Below the pieces are notes generated by a model. That model saw only the letters and a list, made by a program, of their open reading frames with translations. It made no database searches and was not told the origin of the DNA. Both the position numbers and the translations under genes were made by a program. A stretch of 46,995 nucleotides of DNA from Candidatus Gastranaerophilales bacterium (lineage in GTDB: Bacteria; Cyanobacteriota; Vampirovibrionia; Gastranaerophilales; Gastranaerophilaceae), in NCBI GenBank assembly GCA_944323945.1, contig CALUUL010000007.1, forward strand, positions 1 to 46,995, given 5' to 3'. This document shows positions 8,220-16,657 of the stretch, in pieces. How positions within the stretch are numbered: the first letter of the stretch is position 1; each line of letters starts with the position of its first letter.

Positions 8220-8248
8220 TTGATAACATTCCAATTTTGTAATACAAT
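8220..8248 (+). promoter_or_regulatory. Promoter giving a probable leaderless mRNA
   Basis: TTGATA (8220-8225) and TACAAT (8243-8248) are separated by exactly 17 bases, a near-consensus sigma-70 promoter. The -10 ends 6 bases before the ATG at 8255, so transcription should start at or next to the start codon. No Shine-Dalgarno is present in between. Confidence 0.6.
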
Positions 8249-8254
8249 TTGATT

Positions 8255-9064
8255 ATGAAAATCAAAACTCTTATTGTGCAGTTGGAAGCAATTGCGGGGG
8301 ATATAGATAAAAATATTTTAAAGGTTCAGCAACTTCTTGAAGATTGTGGTGTGAAGTCATGTGATTTGATTGTTTTACCTGAACTGTGGACTATTGGATG
8401 GGATTGTACTTCTTTTAATGCAAGTTCAGAGTATTTATTTGAATCTAAAACATATAAATTCTTAAAAGAAATAGCTTTAAAATATAAGACTAATATAATT
8501 GGTGGTAGTGCTGTTTTGAGAAAAGATAATGAAAAAGATAGAAATACCTGTTTGATTTTTGATAGAAATGGTGATTTAATTGCAACTTATGACAAATATC
8601 ATTTGTTTTCTCATAGAGGTCAATCTGAGGGATCTTTTTTAGAACAGGGTGATTATTCTCTTTTGGTAAATACAGATATTGGGAAAATAGGTATATCTAT
8701 ATGTTATGATATAAGATTTCCTGAAATGTTTAGACAATATGCTTTTAATGATGCTGATATAATTGTAAATATGGCAGCTTGGCCTAAAGCTTATACTGAT
8801 GAATATATTACGTTATCAAAAGCCAGGGCTATAGAAAATCAATGTTTCTTGATTTCTTGTTGTTTAACAGGAAAAATAAATGAATCATTTGATTTTTCCG
8901 GTAATTCTCAAGTTTGTGATTATAAAGGCAGAGTTATTGCTAAACTTGATAGAGAAGAAAAAGTTTTATTGGCAAAGATTAATATAGAAGAAATGCATCA
9001 ATATAGAAAACAAATGCCAATATTAAAAGATACAAAAGCAGAATACAAGTTAATGGAGAAATAA
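8255..9064 (+). CDS. Nitrilase-superfamily amidase (omega-amidase-like)
   Basis: Carbon-nitrogen hydrolases of this branch cleave small amides; omega-amidases hydrolyse 2-oxoglutaramate or 2-oxosuccinamate. The Glu-Lys-Cys triad is complete: Glu43 in V-L-P-E-L-W, Lys114 in Y-D-K-Y-H-L-F and Cys150 in S-I-C-Y-D-I-R-F-P-E. Length (269 residues from the chosen ATG) matches the family. The K-Y-H-L-F-S and C-Y-D-I-R-F-P-E segments are typical of the omega-amidase/Nit2-YafV group. An upstream in-frame TTG (8249) is less likely because the promoter's -10 ends at 8248. The stop overlaps the dacB start (TAATG), so the two are coupled. The exact substrate is open. Confidence 0.85.
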   Translation: MKIKTLIVQLEAIAGDIDKNILKVQQLLEDCGVKSCDLIVLPELWTIGWDCTSFNASSEYLFESKTYKFLKEIALKYKTNIIGGSAVLRKDNEKDRNTCLIFDRNGDLIATYDKYHLFSHRGQSEGSFLEQGDYSLLVNTDIGKIGISICYDIRFPEMFRQYAFNDADIIVNMAAWPKAYTDEYITLSKARAIENQCFLISCCLTGKINESFDFSGNSQVCDYKGRVIAKLDREEKVLLAKINIEEMHQYRKQMPILKDTKAEYKLMEK

Positions 9065-10428
9065 TGAAAAATTTATTTAAAATCTTAATTTTAACAATAA
9101 TTTTTATGTTTAGTATAAATAGTAGTTTTGCATTTTCTGTAGGCAAATTAGAAAAACTTATAAAAAGTTCAAATCTAAATGAAACAGCGACACTTGCAAT
9201 ATCAATTCGTGATGCAGAATCAGGTACTGTTATTTATGAGCAGAATCAAAAAAAATTATTGCATCCGGCATCTACTTTGAAGATTTTTACAACATATTCT
9301 TCTTTACAGGTTCTTGGTTATGATTATTTATTCAAAACACAATTTTATAAAGATTCTGAAAATAATTTATACATAAAATTAGGAGCTGATCCATTATTGA
9401 TGTCATCACAGCTACAACAAGCTTTTCAGAAAATAAAGGCAGACGGAAATACAACATTTAAAAATTTATATTTTGATGACAGTATTATAGATAAAAAAGA
9501 ATTTGCTCCCGGTTGGATGTGGGATGATGATACTAATCCTTATACCCCTAAGGTTAGTTGTTATAACTTAGATGGTAATGTAGTAAGAGTTTCAATGATT
9601 AATAATGCGGATGGATTTGCTCAGACTACTTTAAAATCAACTTATCCAATGTCTGTTATAAGTGTAGTTAAGACAGGGGCGAAAAATGATTACTTGGAAG
9701 TTAATCGTTATAATTGGATGAATCCTGAGGTTGTGGAGATATATGGTAATCTTAAAGCTGTTAAGCCAATAAATATACCTATTAGTAGTATGAGAAGATA
9801 TTTTATTCATAATGTACAAAAAGCATTAGAAGATAATAGAATTAATATTTCGAATACTTTATATTCTTCTAAAATAGTACCGAATGATGCTGTTTTAATA
9901 ACAGAAATTTCAAATCCTATAAGAAGATCAATTCCTTTAATTCTACAAAATAGTAATAACTTAATGGCTGAATCAGTCTTTAAAATTGCAGCTGCTAATA
10001 AATATACAGCTACAGGTACTGATTTTCTTGGGGAAGAACTCTTTAAAGAATACTATAAAAAATTAGGATTGGAGACTGACAATATTTTAGTTAAAGATGG
10101 TTGTGGTGTTTCAAGAAATAATCTTTTATATGCAGATTGGATGACGCAAGCTCTTAATAAGATATATAAGCAGGAAGATTTTGAAAAATTTAAAGATAAT
10201 ATGGCACAATCTGGAGATGGTACTTTAAATAATAGATTATATCCGCTAAGGGGAGATGTTTGGTTAAAAACAGGTTCTTTATCAAACGTTAGTGCTATTG
10301 CAGGATATGTAAAATCTCAGGATGGTCATACTTATTCGATTGTTATCCTTACTCAAAACTTTATTGATGAACAAACTAAGATTAAAAAATTTGAAGATGA
10401 AATTATAAATATAATTTATAATCGATAG
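9064..10428 (+). CDS. dacB: PBP4-type D-alanyl-D-alanine carboxypeptidase/endopeptidase
   Basis: This class C penicillin-binding protein trims and cleaves peptidoglycan cross-links in the periplasm. A signal peptide occupies about residues 1-23 (M-K-N-L-F-K…S-S-F-A). All three active-site motifs are present: S70-x-x-K73 (P-A-S-T-L-K), S297-N-N299 and K402-T-G404. The large domain inserted between the first two motifs is typical of the S13 family, and length (454) is normal. The start overlaps the amidase stop by one base. A hairpin at 10454-10494 just downstream may end its transcript or control the next gene. Confidence 0.92.
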   Translation: MKNLFKILILTIIFMFSINSSFAFSVGKLEKLIKSSNLNETATLAISIRDAESGTVIYEQNQKKLLHPASTLKIFTTYSSLQVLGYDYLFKTQFYKDSENNLYIKLGADPLLMSSQLQQAFQKIKADGNTTFKNLYFDDSIIDKKEFAPGWMWDDDTNPYTPKVSCYNLDGNVVRVSMINNADGFAQTTLKSTYPMSVISVVKTGAKNDYLEVNRYNWMNPEVVEIYGNLKAVKPINIPISSMRRYFIHNVQKALEDNRINISNTLYSSKIVPNDAVLITEISNPIRRSIPLILQNSNNLMAESVFKIAAANKYTATGTDFLGEELFKEYYKKLGLETDNILVKDGCGVSRNNLLYADWMTQALNKIYKQEDFEKFKDNMAQSGDGTLNNRLYPLRGDVWLKTGSLSNVSAIAGYVKSQDGHTYSIVILTQNFIDEQTKIKKFEDEIINIIYNR

Positions 10429-10453
10429 GTTAATAAACTAAGCTGATTTTTTT

Positions 10454-10498
10454 AACCTCCTTTGAAAATATAATTTTTTTATTCAAAGGAGGTTTTTT
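10454..10498 (+). promoter_or_regulatory. Perfect hairpin sequestering the desulfoferrodoxin Shine-Dalgarno, with a -10 box in its loop
   Basis: AACCTCCTTTGAA (10454-10466) pairs perfectly with TTCAAAGGAGGTT (10482-10494), followed by TTTT and the ATG at 10499. The 3' arm is the full Shine-Dalgarno of the downstream gene. The 5' arm copies the anti-Shine-Dalgarno tail of 16S rRNA. The loop holds TATAAT (10469-10474). It could act as a dacB terminator, as a translation block on read-through RNA, or both. RNA started from the loop promoter would lack the 5' arm and be freely translated. The structure is seen directly; the mechanism is inferred. Confidence 0.7.
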
Positions 10499-10900
10499 AT
10501 GACAGAAAAAATGAGTTTGTATAAATGTAATGTTTGCGGAAATATCATTGAAGTGATACATCCTGGAGCTGGTCAATTAGTATGTTGTTCTGTTCCTATG
10601 GAGGAATTAAAAGCACAAACAACTGATGATTCTTCTCAAGAAAAACATGTTCCTGTTGTTACAATTGAGGGAAGTTCAAAAACAATAAGAGTAGGTTCTA
10701 TTCCTCATCCTATGGAAAAAGATCATTATATAGTTTTTATTGAAGCTATTTCTCCTGATAAGAAATATCTAAAAAGAAAATATTTGAATCCTGGAGATGA
10801 ACCTAAATTAGATTTAAAACCTAATTGTTCATATGATGAATTTACGGCCCGTGAATTATGTAATCTTCATGGACTCTGGGTCTCAGATAAAGAAAGTTAA
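10499..10900 (+). CDS. dfx: Desulfoferrodoxin (two-iron superoxide reductase)
   Basis: Superoxide reductase reduces superoxide to peroxide without making oxygen, a defence typical of anaerobes. The 133-residue protein has the desulfoferrodoxin centre I ligands Cys10, Cys13, Cys29 and Cys30 (C-N-V-C…C-C) in its N-terminal rubredoxin-like domain. It also has the catalytic centre II ligands His50 (Q-E-K-H-V-P), His70, His76, Cys121 and His124 (C-N-L-H-G-L-W). The conserved Glu48-Lys49 pair near the active site is present. The Shine-Dalgarno is an unusually perfect AAAGGAGGT held in a hairpin (10454-10498). It is convergent with the HD-GYP gene, with 3 bases between the stops. Confidence 0.95.
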   Translation: MTEKMSLYKCNVCGNIIEVIHPGAGQLVCCSVPMEELKAQTTDDSSQEKHVPVVTIEGSSKTIRVGSIPHPMEKDHYIVFIEAISPDKKYLKRKYLNPGDEPKLDLKPNCSYDEFTARELCNLHGLWVSDKES

Positions 10901-10903
10901 TAT

Positions 10904-12274
10904 CTATTTTTTTATATCAATAAGAACTTTTACTAGGTCAGGATCCCATTTGATTCCTGATTCAGATTCCATAATTTCAAGTGCTTTTTCTTTTGATAGA
11001 GCGTTTCTATACGTTCTATCAGAAGTTATAGCACTATATGCATCAGCAATTGCTATTATTCTTGAACCAAGAGGAATACTCATTCCTTTTAAGCCTTCAG
11101 GCTCGCCTTTTCCATCCCAACGCTCTTTATGATAGGTAATATATGGAACAACTTCTGATAAGAAGTTAATACTCATTAATATACTTACACCAACATTTGG
11201 ATGATTTTGCAGTTTTTCCCAGTCTTCTTTTGATAATTTTTCTTTTTTATTGAATAATTCTTCAGGAAGGGTTATTTTCCCTATATTTCTTAATAATGCT
11301 GCATAGTAAATTAAATCTTTTGTCTTTTCATTAAGTCCTAATGCAGTTGATATTTCTCTTGCTAAATCCGCAACATCATGTGAATAATTATTTTTGAAAT
11401 TACTTTTTGCATCAACTGCTTTTGCTAAATCTTCTACGAACCATTGTTGCTCACTACTTAAATCGCCTATTAAAGCAGTTAATTCTGCACGGTTGTTTTG
11501 CAGTTGAGATACCGTAACATCTTCTAAGTTTATAAGCTTATTTGTTTCTTCCGTTAATTTTTCAAGACTCATTGAAGTTGCAAATAATCTTGCTGTTACT
11601 GTCAATAATTCTATAAATTCATCTGAAAACTTTTTCTCTTTATAGTTTTCTACGACTATTACCCCTACTTTTTCCATGTTGTTATACATTGGAACAGCAA
11701 GATAATATTTAACTTTATCTTCATTTAATAATAGTATTGGCTTGAAATTTTCATCTTTACTACAATCTTTTATTTCAATTTCTTTCTTGTTATTAAATGA
11801 AAAGGATACATAGCTCTCATCATCATATTTATATCCAATTTCTGCTTCATATATATCATCATTAAAATTTAAAGATGAACCTACTAATAAAAGGTCGTTT
11901 TTTGTTGTATTAAGACCCATTGCGTTTTCTTTTGATAAGAATACATGGCAAGCATCTATTTCTAGCATTTGTTTTATTGTTTTTGCAATTGCATTGTATA
12001 TTATATAATCTTCTTTACTGCTAAATCCAAGAATTTTTAATGTATTATCTATTGAATAAATTGCAATAAGTTCTTTTAATTGATTTTTCAAACTTTCAAG
12101 TTTGTTTACACTTGTTCTGCTTATTTTCTGAACGAGTTCATCCGATATTAAATGTTCAGATATAAAATCCCCAAGATTTAAAGCAAATATTTCTTCTAAA
12201 GGGTCAGATTCCAATGAAATTTCACTTCTCGCAAAAACTGAAACATTTTTATTATCTTTTTTTTCTTCTGACAT
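10904..12274 (-). CDS. GAF plus degenerate HD-GYP protein
   Basis: HD-GYP domains hydrolyse cyclic di-GMP using a di- or tri-iron centre. The 456-residue protein has an N-terminal region, a GAF sensor-like domain at about residues 80-235, and an HD-GYP domain at about 290-456. Several hallmark residues are changed: the H-D of L-L-H-D-I-G-K is R-N (A-L-L-R-N-I-G-K), the H-H-E motif is H-K-E, and G-Y-P is G-E-P. The first His (S-H-D-V), the N-H-P-N-V-G His and the I-A-D-A-Y Asp remain. Loss of key ligands suggests it no longer hydrolyses c-di-GMP but may still bind a ligand or partner. The ATG follows an AAGGATT site. No signal peptide or membrane segment is seen. Confidence 0.85.
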   Translation of the reverse strand: MSEEKKDNKNVSVFARSEISLESDPLEEIFALNLGDFISEHLISDELVQKISRTSVNKLESLKNQLKELIAIYSIDNTLKILGFSSKEDYIIYNAIAKTIKQMLEIDACHVFLSKENAMGLNTTKNDLLLVGSSLNFNDDIYEAEIGYKYDDESYVSFSFNNKKEIEIKDCSKDENFKPILLLNEDKVKYYLAVPMYNNMEKVGVIVVENYKEKKFSDEFIELLTVTARLFATSMSLEKLTEETNKLINLEDVTVSQLQNNRAELTALIGDLSSEQQWFVEDLAKAVDAKSNFKNNYSHDVADLAREISTALGLNEKTKDLIYYAALLRNIGKITLPEELFNKKEKLSKEDWEKLQNHPNVGVSILMSINFLSEVVPYITYHKERWDGKGEPEGLKGMSIPLGSRIIAIADAYSAITSDRTYRNALSKEKALEIMESESGIKWDPDLVKVLIDIKK

Positions 12275-12413
12275 TTATAATCCTTATCTGTATTTCAAAG
12301 ACTATATTCCGAAATGTAAACTACTACCATTATATTATTATATTTTAGATTATGATTTTACTAAAAATCCAATAACCCTTCTATCGGTATATTATAACTT
12401 AAACTTTAGTGTT

Positions 12414-12453
12414 TTTTACAAAATTTCATACTAATGTATGAGATTTTGTAAAA
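12414..12453 (-). terminator. Long hairpin across the stop codon of the membrane glycosyltransferase gene
   Basis: TTTTACAAAATTTCATAC (12414-12431) pairs with GTATGAGATTTTGTAAAA (12436-12453) around a 4-base TAAT loop. It gives 18 pairs including one G-U wobble on one strand. It covers the last codons and the TAG of the minus-strand gene at 12431-14524. A classical U-tract is only partial on the minus strand, so termination is likely but not certain; protection of the mRNA 3' end is another possibility. Confidence 0.5.
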
Positions 12454-14524
12454 TTATATAATTATCAAATTTTGCATCTGTTATCTCGCGGAATCCTTTT
12501 GATTGTATATATTCAAATGGTATTTCGCATTCTATCATTGCAGGTTCTGTTTTATTGTCATATATTGTTGCTTGCCTGTAGTCGTTATATAAACATCTAC
12601 TTGCAAAAAGCTTTGGATATTGTATTCTTTCTTTGAATTTTACAATATTTGTTGATGAAGATTTATATGTATTTGTAATAATATAGTCAAATTTTGACAA
12701 ATTATAATCTTCTATATTTTCGGGTAAGATTTTTTCTACATTGTAGTCAAACAATTTTAATTTTTCTATGTAATAATTAGGTGTTTTCACTTGCGAAATA
12801 ATTAGTCCGATGTTTTTCTTTTTTTTATTCAAAATATAATTGTAAATATCAATTTCGTCAGATTTTGCAAGTAAAAAAGATGTGTTTAAATTTTGACTAT
12901 TTGATTTATATTTCATATATGAAATGATGTAAGATAATGGCATTTTATGAGCAATAATTACTAAATATATGAACATAAACCAACACATAAGGATTTTAAA
13001 CAGGTTTTTATTTTTTCTTATATAGGAATATCCAATTATGGGTGATGCTATTACAACGAATGTTAATAAATACCTCATATTATATTGCGTAAATACCATT
13101 ACTCTTGCAAAAATCACCAGGTTTAAAATTAGTGAAAGTGTTAAACTTGCCATTATTATATTTCTTTTTGATTTCTTGTTTTTTAGATATTTTTTTATAG
13201 ATTTTATAATTGAAGGTAAAAATGCAAATAATCCCATAATCCCTAAAGCAGAATTCATAATAGACATTTGTGAATTAAAGTAGAAGTATCTGCCAAAGTA
13301 GCTGGAAGTATAACTTTTATCGGTTACTCCAATTAAGCTTAATGTCAGTGACTGGAGGTAAGAAATGAAACCATTAAAGTTGATAAAATCTTTTATGCCT
13401 GAAATATCAAAAATAGCAAATATGTATTTGATTAATGTACATAGCCAACCTTTGAAACCGCCTCTAAATTGATTTAATAAAAGTTGTTCACGGCAGGAAA
13501 TAGGATTATTGAATTGAATTAAGTTTAGTATGTAGTTGTATGACGAAAAAATTATAAAATTGATTATAAATAGTAGTCCAAATTTTAAAATATATTTTAC
13601 TGCTTTTTCTTTCTTATAAATTAAAGTTATTATTAAAAGAATAATAAATACAGAAGGAATTGCAATTATGGCTGTTGTTTTTGTTCCGACAGCTAGAGCG
13701 TATGATAATGAAGCAAAAAACAATGCTAAATTATCATTATTTTTTACAGCTTTTAAGAATAAATAAATGCAGCTAAGAATTAATCCCCCAATAAATAAGT
13801 CAGCACAGGGAGTATATATTTCTATTAAAACAAGGGCAAATGAAGAAAATACAAATATACTCCATAATCTTCTTCTTATAGAAAATCCTACTTCTTTTAA
13901 AAAATTATAAATTATGTATATTGTACCAATGTAGCCAATGTATGAAAATATAGCAACACCTATTTCATTTTTTCTGAATAATAATAACCAAGTGTATAAA
14001 AATTCCATATTTACAGGCATGATTAACTCTCGGCTATCAGGGGTTATATAGTGATTAATACATCCGTTTTGAATCCAAGTAGTGCATCTTGGAAGATAAT
14101 ATGTTAATGCGTCTCCGAATGTTATTGGGAAAAATAACGCACTAATTAGCTGAAAAAACAAAAATAATACAAAACAAATTGATAAGAAAAATAGTATTTT
14201 ATCTCTTTTTATAGCAAATAATATTTTTTTTATTTCATCTTTTATTCCATTTTTATATTGTGGTTTATGTGATTTGATGTATAAAACTCCAGAAATAATT
14301 AAGAATGTTATATTACAAATAAGAAATCCGTTTTTAGATATCAGTTTAAATAAGGAAAGTATTTCAAAAGAAAGTACAACTTGAGAAAAAGCAATTAGTA
14401 AAAAATATAAAAAACCAGATGACTCTTTATTATTCTTAGTTATTACATTTAAAATCATAAAAGAAGAAAGAATAACTAACAATATTGATATAAAGAACAT
14501 AATACCTACCTTATAAACATGCAA
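12431..14524 (-). CDS. Multi-pass membrane glycosyltransferase (GT39/ArnT-like fold)
   Basis: The 697-residue protein has about a dozen hydrophobic spans in the first 530 residues and a soluble C-terminal domain of about 150 residues, the GT-C architecture. Near residue 135-150 it has F-G-D-A-L-T-Y-Y-L-P-R, where the acidic residue in the first extracytoplasmic loop is the usual catalytic position of lipid-sugar-dependent GT-C enzymes. Such enzymes transfer a sugar from a polyprenyl-phosphate carrier to a lipid, glycan or protein outside the membrane. Its start overlaps the queA end by 19 bases, so it is the last gene of the GT2-yidC-queA run. Substrate is unknown; the family is inferred from topology and the D-A-x-x-Y motif. 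Confidence 0.7.
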   Translation of the reverse strand: MHVYKVGIMFFISILLVILSSFMILNVITKNNKESSGFLYFLLIAFSQVVLSFEILSLFKLISKNGFLICNITFLIISGVLYIKSHKPQYKNGIKDEIKKILFAIKRDKILFFLSICFVLFLFFQLISALFFPITFGDALTYYLPRCTTWIQNGCINHYITPDSRELIMPVNMEFLYTWLLLFRKNEIGVAIFSYIGYIGTIYIIYNFLKEVGFSIRRRLWSIFVFSSFALVLIEIYTPCADLFIGGLILSCIYLFLKAVKNNDNLALFFASLSYALAVGTKTTAIIAIPSVFIILLIITLIYKKEKAVKYILKFGLLFIINFIIFSSYNYILNLIQFNNPISCREQLLLNQFRGGFKGWLCTLIKYIFAIFDISGIKDFINFNGFISYLQSLTLSLIGVTDKSYTSSYFGRYFYFNSQMSIMNSALGIMGLFAFLPSIIKSIKKYLKNKKSKRNIIMASLTLSLILNLVIFARVMVFTQYNMRYLLTFVVIASPIIGYSYIRKNKNLFKILMCWFMFIYLVIIAHKMPLSYIISYMKYKSNSQNLNTSFLLAKSDEIDIYNYILNKKKKNIGLIISQVKTPNYYIEKLKLFDYNVEKILPENIEDYNLSKFDYIITNTYKSSSTNIVKFKERIQYPKLFASRCLYNDYRQATIYDNKTEPAMIECEIPFEYIQSKGFREITDAKFDNYIILQNLIH

Positions 14525-15543
14525 TCGCCATAGCTGTAAAATCTATATTCATTTCTTATAGCTTCAGAATATGCTTTAAAAATAAATTCTTTTGTGGCAA
14601 AAGCACTTACTAACATTAGCAGAGTAGACTTTGGAAGATGGAAATTAGTTATAAGTTTATCAACTATTTTGAATTTATACCCTGGGTATATAAATAATTC
14701 ACTGCTATCTTTAACCGGTATAATTTTACCGTATTTGTTCATAACTGTTTCTAATGTCCTTACAGATGTTGTTCCTACTGCAACTATATTTTTCCCTTCT
14801 TCTTTTGCTTTATTTATAATTTTAGCCGTTTCTTCTGTAATTTCAAATGATTCAGAATCCATTTTGTGGTCTAAAATATTTTCACATTTTACAGGCTTAA
14901 ATGTACCTAAGCCTACGTTTAAAGTTACAAAACAATGCTTTGTGCCTTGTTCATCAAGCTTTTCTAATATTTCTTTTGTGAAATGCAAACCAGCTGTTGG
15001 TGCTGCTACTGCACCTTCTTTTTGCGCGTATACCGTTTGATATCTATCAAAATCAAGACTCTTATACTCTTCATTTGTCATTTTTCTTTCAATATATGGT
15101 GGTAGAGGAATATTTCCTACTTTATCTAAAATTTCAAATATATTGCCTTGATATAATAGGTGTATTTTCCATTTATCATCATCTTTTTCAATTATTTCAA
15201 CAGAAAGTTCTTCAGATACATTTAATATGATTCCTGATTTCACTCGTTTAGAAGGTTTTATTAGTGAAACCCAAATATCTTTTTCTATTTCTCTTACAAG
15301 AAAAATTTCAATTAATGCCCCAGTATCTTTCTTTGCATATAATCTTGCGGGTATAACTTTTGTGTTGTTTAAAACGAGTAAATCATTTTCAGTAAGATAA
15401 TTTGTAATATCACAAAAATGCTTGTGCTCAAGAGTTTTATTTAAACGATCAAGTACCAGCATCCTTGACATATCTCTTTTTTGAGCCGGTACTTGCGCAA
15501 TTAAATTTTCAGGTAATTGGTAATTGAATTCTTCTAGTAACAT
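14506..15543 (-). CDS. queA: S-adenosylmethionine:tRNA ribosyltransferase-isomerase
   Basis: QueA transfers and isomerises the ribosyl group of S-adenosylmethionine onto 7-aminomethyl-7-deazaguanine in tRNA, the penultimate step to queuosine. The 345-residue protein has the family's hallmarks: L-P-E-N-L-I-A-Q-V-P at the N-terminus, V-L-N-N-T-K-V-I-P-A-R-L, E-G-A-V-A-A-P-T-A-G-L-H-F-T and L-I-T-N-F-H-L-P-K-S-T-L-L-M-L-V-S-A-F. Its ATG overlaps the yidC stop (TAATG), and its own end overlaps the downstream glycosyltransferase start, so it sits inside one operon. No queuosine partner gene is in the window. Confidence 0.96.
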   Translation of the reverse strand: MLLEEFNYQLPENLIAQVPAQKRDMSRMLVLDRLNKTLEHKHFCDITNYLTENDLLVLNNTKVIPARLYAKKDTGALIEIFLVREIEKDIWVSLIKPSKRVKSGIILNVSEELSVEIIEKDDDKWKIHLLYQGNIFEILDKVGNIPLPPYIERKMTNEEYKSLDFDRYQTVYAQKEGAVAAPTAGLHFTKEILEKLDEQGTKHCFVTLNVGLGTFKPVKCENILDHKMDSESFEITEETAKIINKAKEEGKNIVAVGTTSVRTLETVMNKYGKIIPVKDSSELFIYPGYKFKIVDKLITNFHLPKSTLLMLVSAFATKEFIFKAYSEAIRNEYRFYSYGDCMFIR

Positions 15544-16640
15544 TATTTTTTATCTGCTTCTATAGTTTTTGTTTCAATCGGATTAATGGTTTTTGCGTTA
15601 GATAAATCTTTGACATCATGTTTAGCATTATCTTCTGCTTCCAACTGTTTATTTATAACAATAGTTTGAACTATTTGGATTATATTACTTACAACTAAGT
15701 ATAATAAAACACCTGCAGGAATTGGAGCAATAACAAACATAAAGATAATCATAACCGGCATTATTGTTCCCATCATTTTTTGCATTTGAGCTTGCATTGG
15801 GTCTTGTTGAACATTTTTATTTGTTGCCATCATGATTTTTTGTGTTGCAATCATTGTTCCAGCAAAAAGAAGAATTAAAACAAAGACATCAAAATGGAAT
15901 TGACCTTGTGGTGCATTTGTTGGTATTGATGCAGCCATTATATTATCGCGTCTTTCAAAGTTAACCGTTTCTACTTCCCTTGTCTTCATATTTTGAATAT
16001 CAATTGAAGCAGAAGTAACTTTATCTAATTGGCTATATTTTAAATTAAAATCATCAAGATTAACTTTTAAATCCATTGGTTGTCCGGGAACAATTTCACC
16101 TTGAATTTTTATTGCATTTTTAGAATCAATTTTTACATTATCAAGTTCTTGGTCGCCAAGCATTACTTTTACTTTTTTATATACTGTAAATTTATCATTA
16201 TTTGAAACACTGAAAGTTCCGTCGTAAGAAATTCCAGCATTACCTCTTAATGTTTTATCCAACCTATCTATAAATAAAAAGTGAGAATTCCCTGCTTCTT
16301 GTATAAATTGCGGGCTGATTAATGCTGCATATAATAAAATGAATATTGGCATTTGTATAAGTAATGGCAAACAACCTGACATTGGATTGAATTTATGTTC
16401 CTTATAAAACTCCATCATCTTTCTTTGCATTGTTTGAGGATCATTTTTATAACGTTCTTGTATTACTTTCATTTTTGGCTGCAGAATCTGCATTGCTCTC
16501 ATAGAACGTTGTTGTGAAACGCCTAAAGGCCATAAACAAAGTCTTACTATAACGGTAAGGGCTATAATTGCTAAGCCGTAACTCCCCGTAAGATTATTTA
16601 GTCCTTTTAATAATTCTACCGTTAATGTTGTAAAATCCAC
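15543..16640 (-). CDS. yidC: Membrane protein insertase YidC, with periplasmic insert
   Basis: YidC inserts proteins into the inner membrane alone or with Sec. This 365-residue form lacks the long N-terminal P1 domain of proteobacterial YidC. It starts with the first conserved span carrying the groove arginine (Arg33 in V-I-V-R-L-C-L-W-P-L-G), followed by the helical cytoplasmic hairpin (Q-P-K-M-K-V-I-Q-E-R-Y) and C-L-P-L-L-I-Q-M-P-I-F. About 110 residues of soluble beta-rich sequence (about 130-245) are inserted before the remaining spans. An insert there is, to my knowledge, a feature of cyanobacterial YidC. It is followed by queA with a one-base overlap and preceded 17 bases upstream by GT2. 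Confidence 0.93.
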   Translation of the reverse strand: MDFTTLTVELLKGLNNLTGSYGLAIIALTVIVRLCLWPLGVSQQRSMRAMQILQPKMKVIQERYKNDPQTMQRKMMEFYKEHKFNPMSGCLPLLIQMPIFILLYAALISPQFIQEAGNSHFLFIDRLDKTLRGNAGISYDGTFSVSNNDKFTVYKKVKVMLGDQELDNVKIDSKNAIKIQGEIVPGQPMDLKVNLDDFNLKYSQLDKVTSASIDIQNMKTREVETVNFERRDNIMAASIPTNAPQGQFHFDVFVLILLFAGTMIATQKIMMATNKNVQQDPMQAQMQKMMGTIMPVMIIFMFVIAPIPAGVLLYLVVSNIIQIVQTIVINKQLEAEDNAKHDVKDLSNAKTINPIETKTIEADKK

Positions 16641-16657
16641 TGTATGTTTCTCCCTTC

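Noticed and set aside
12301..12430. Additional small gene between the HD-GYP and GT-C genes
   Set aside because: No open frame with a start and ribosome site; the interval holds only AT-rich sequence and the hairpin.
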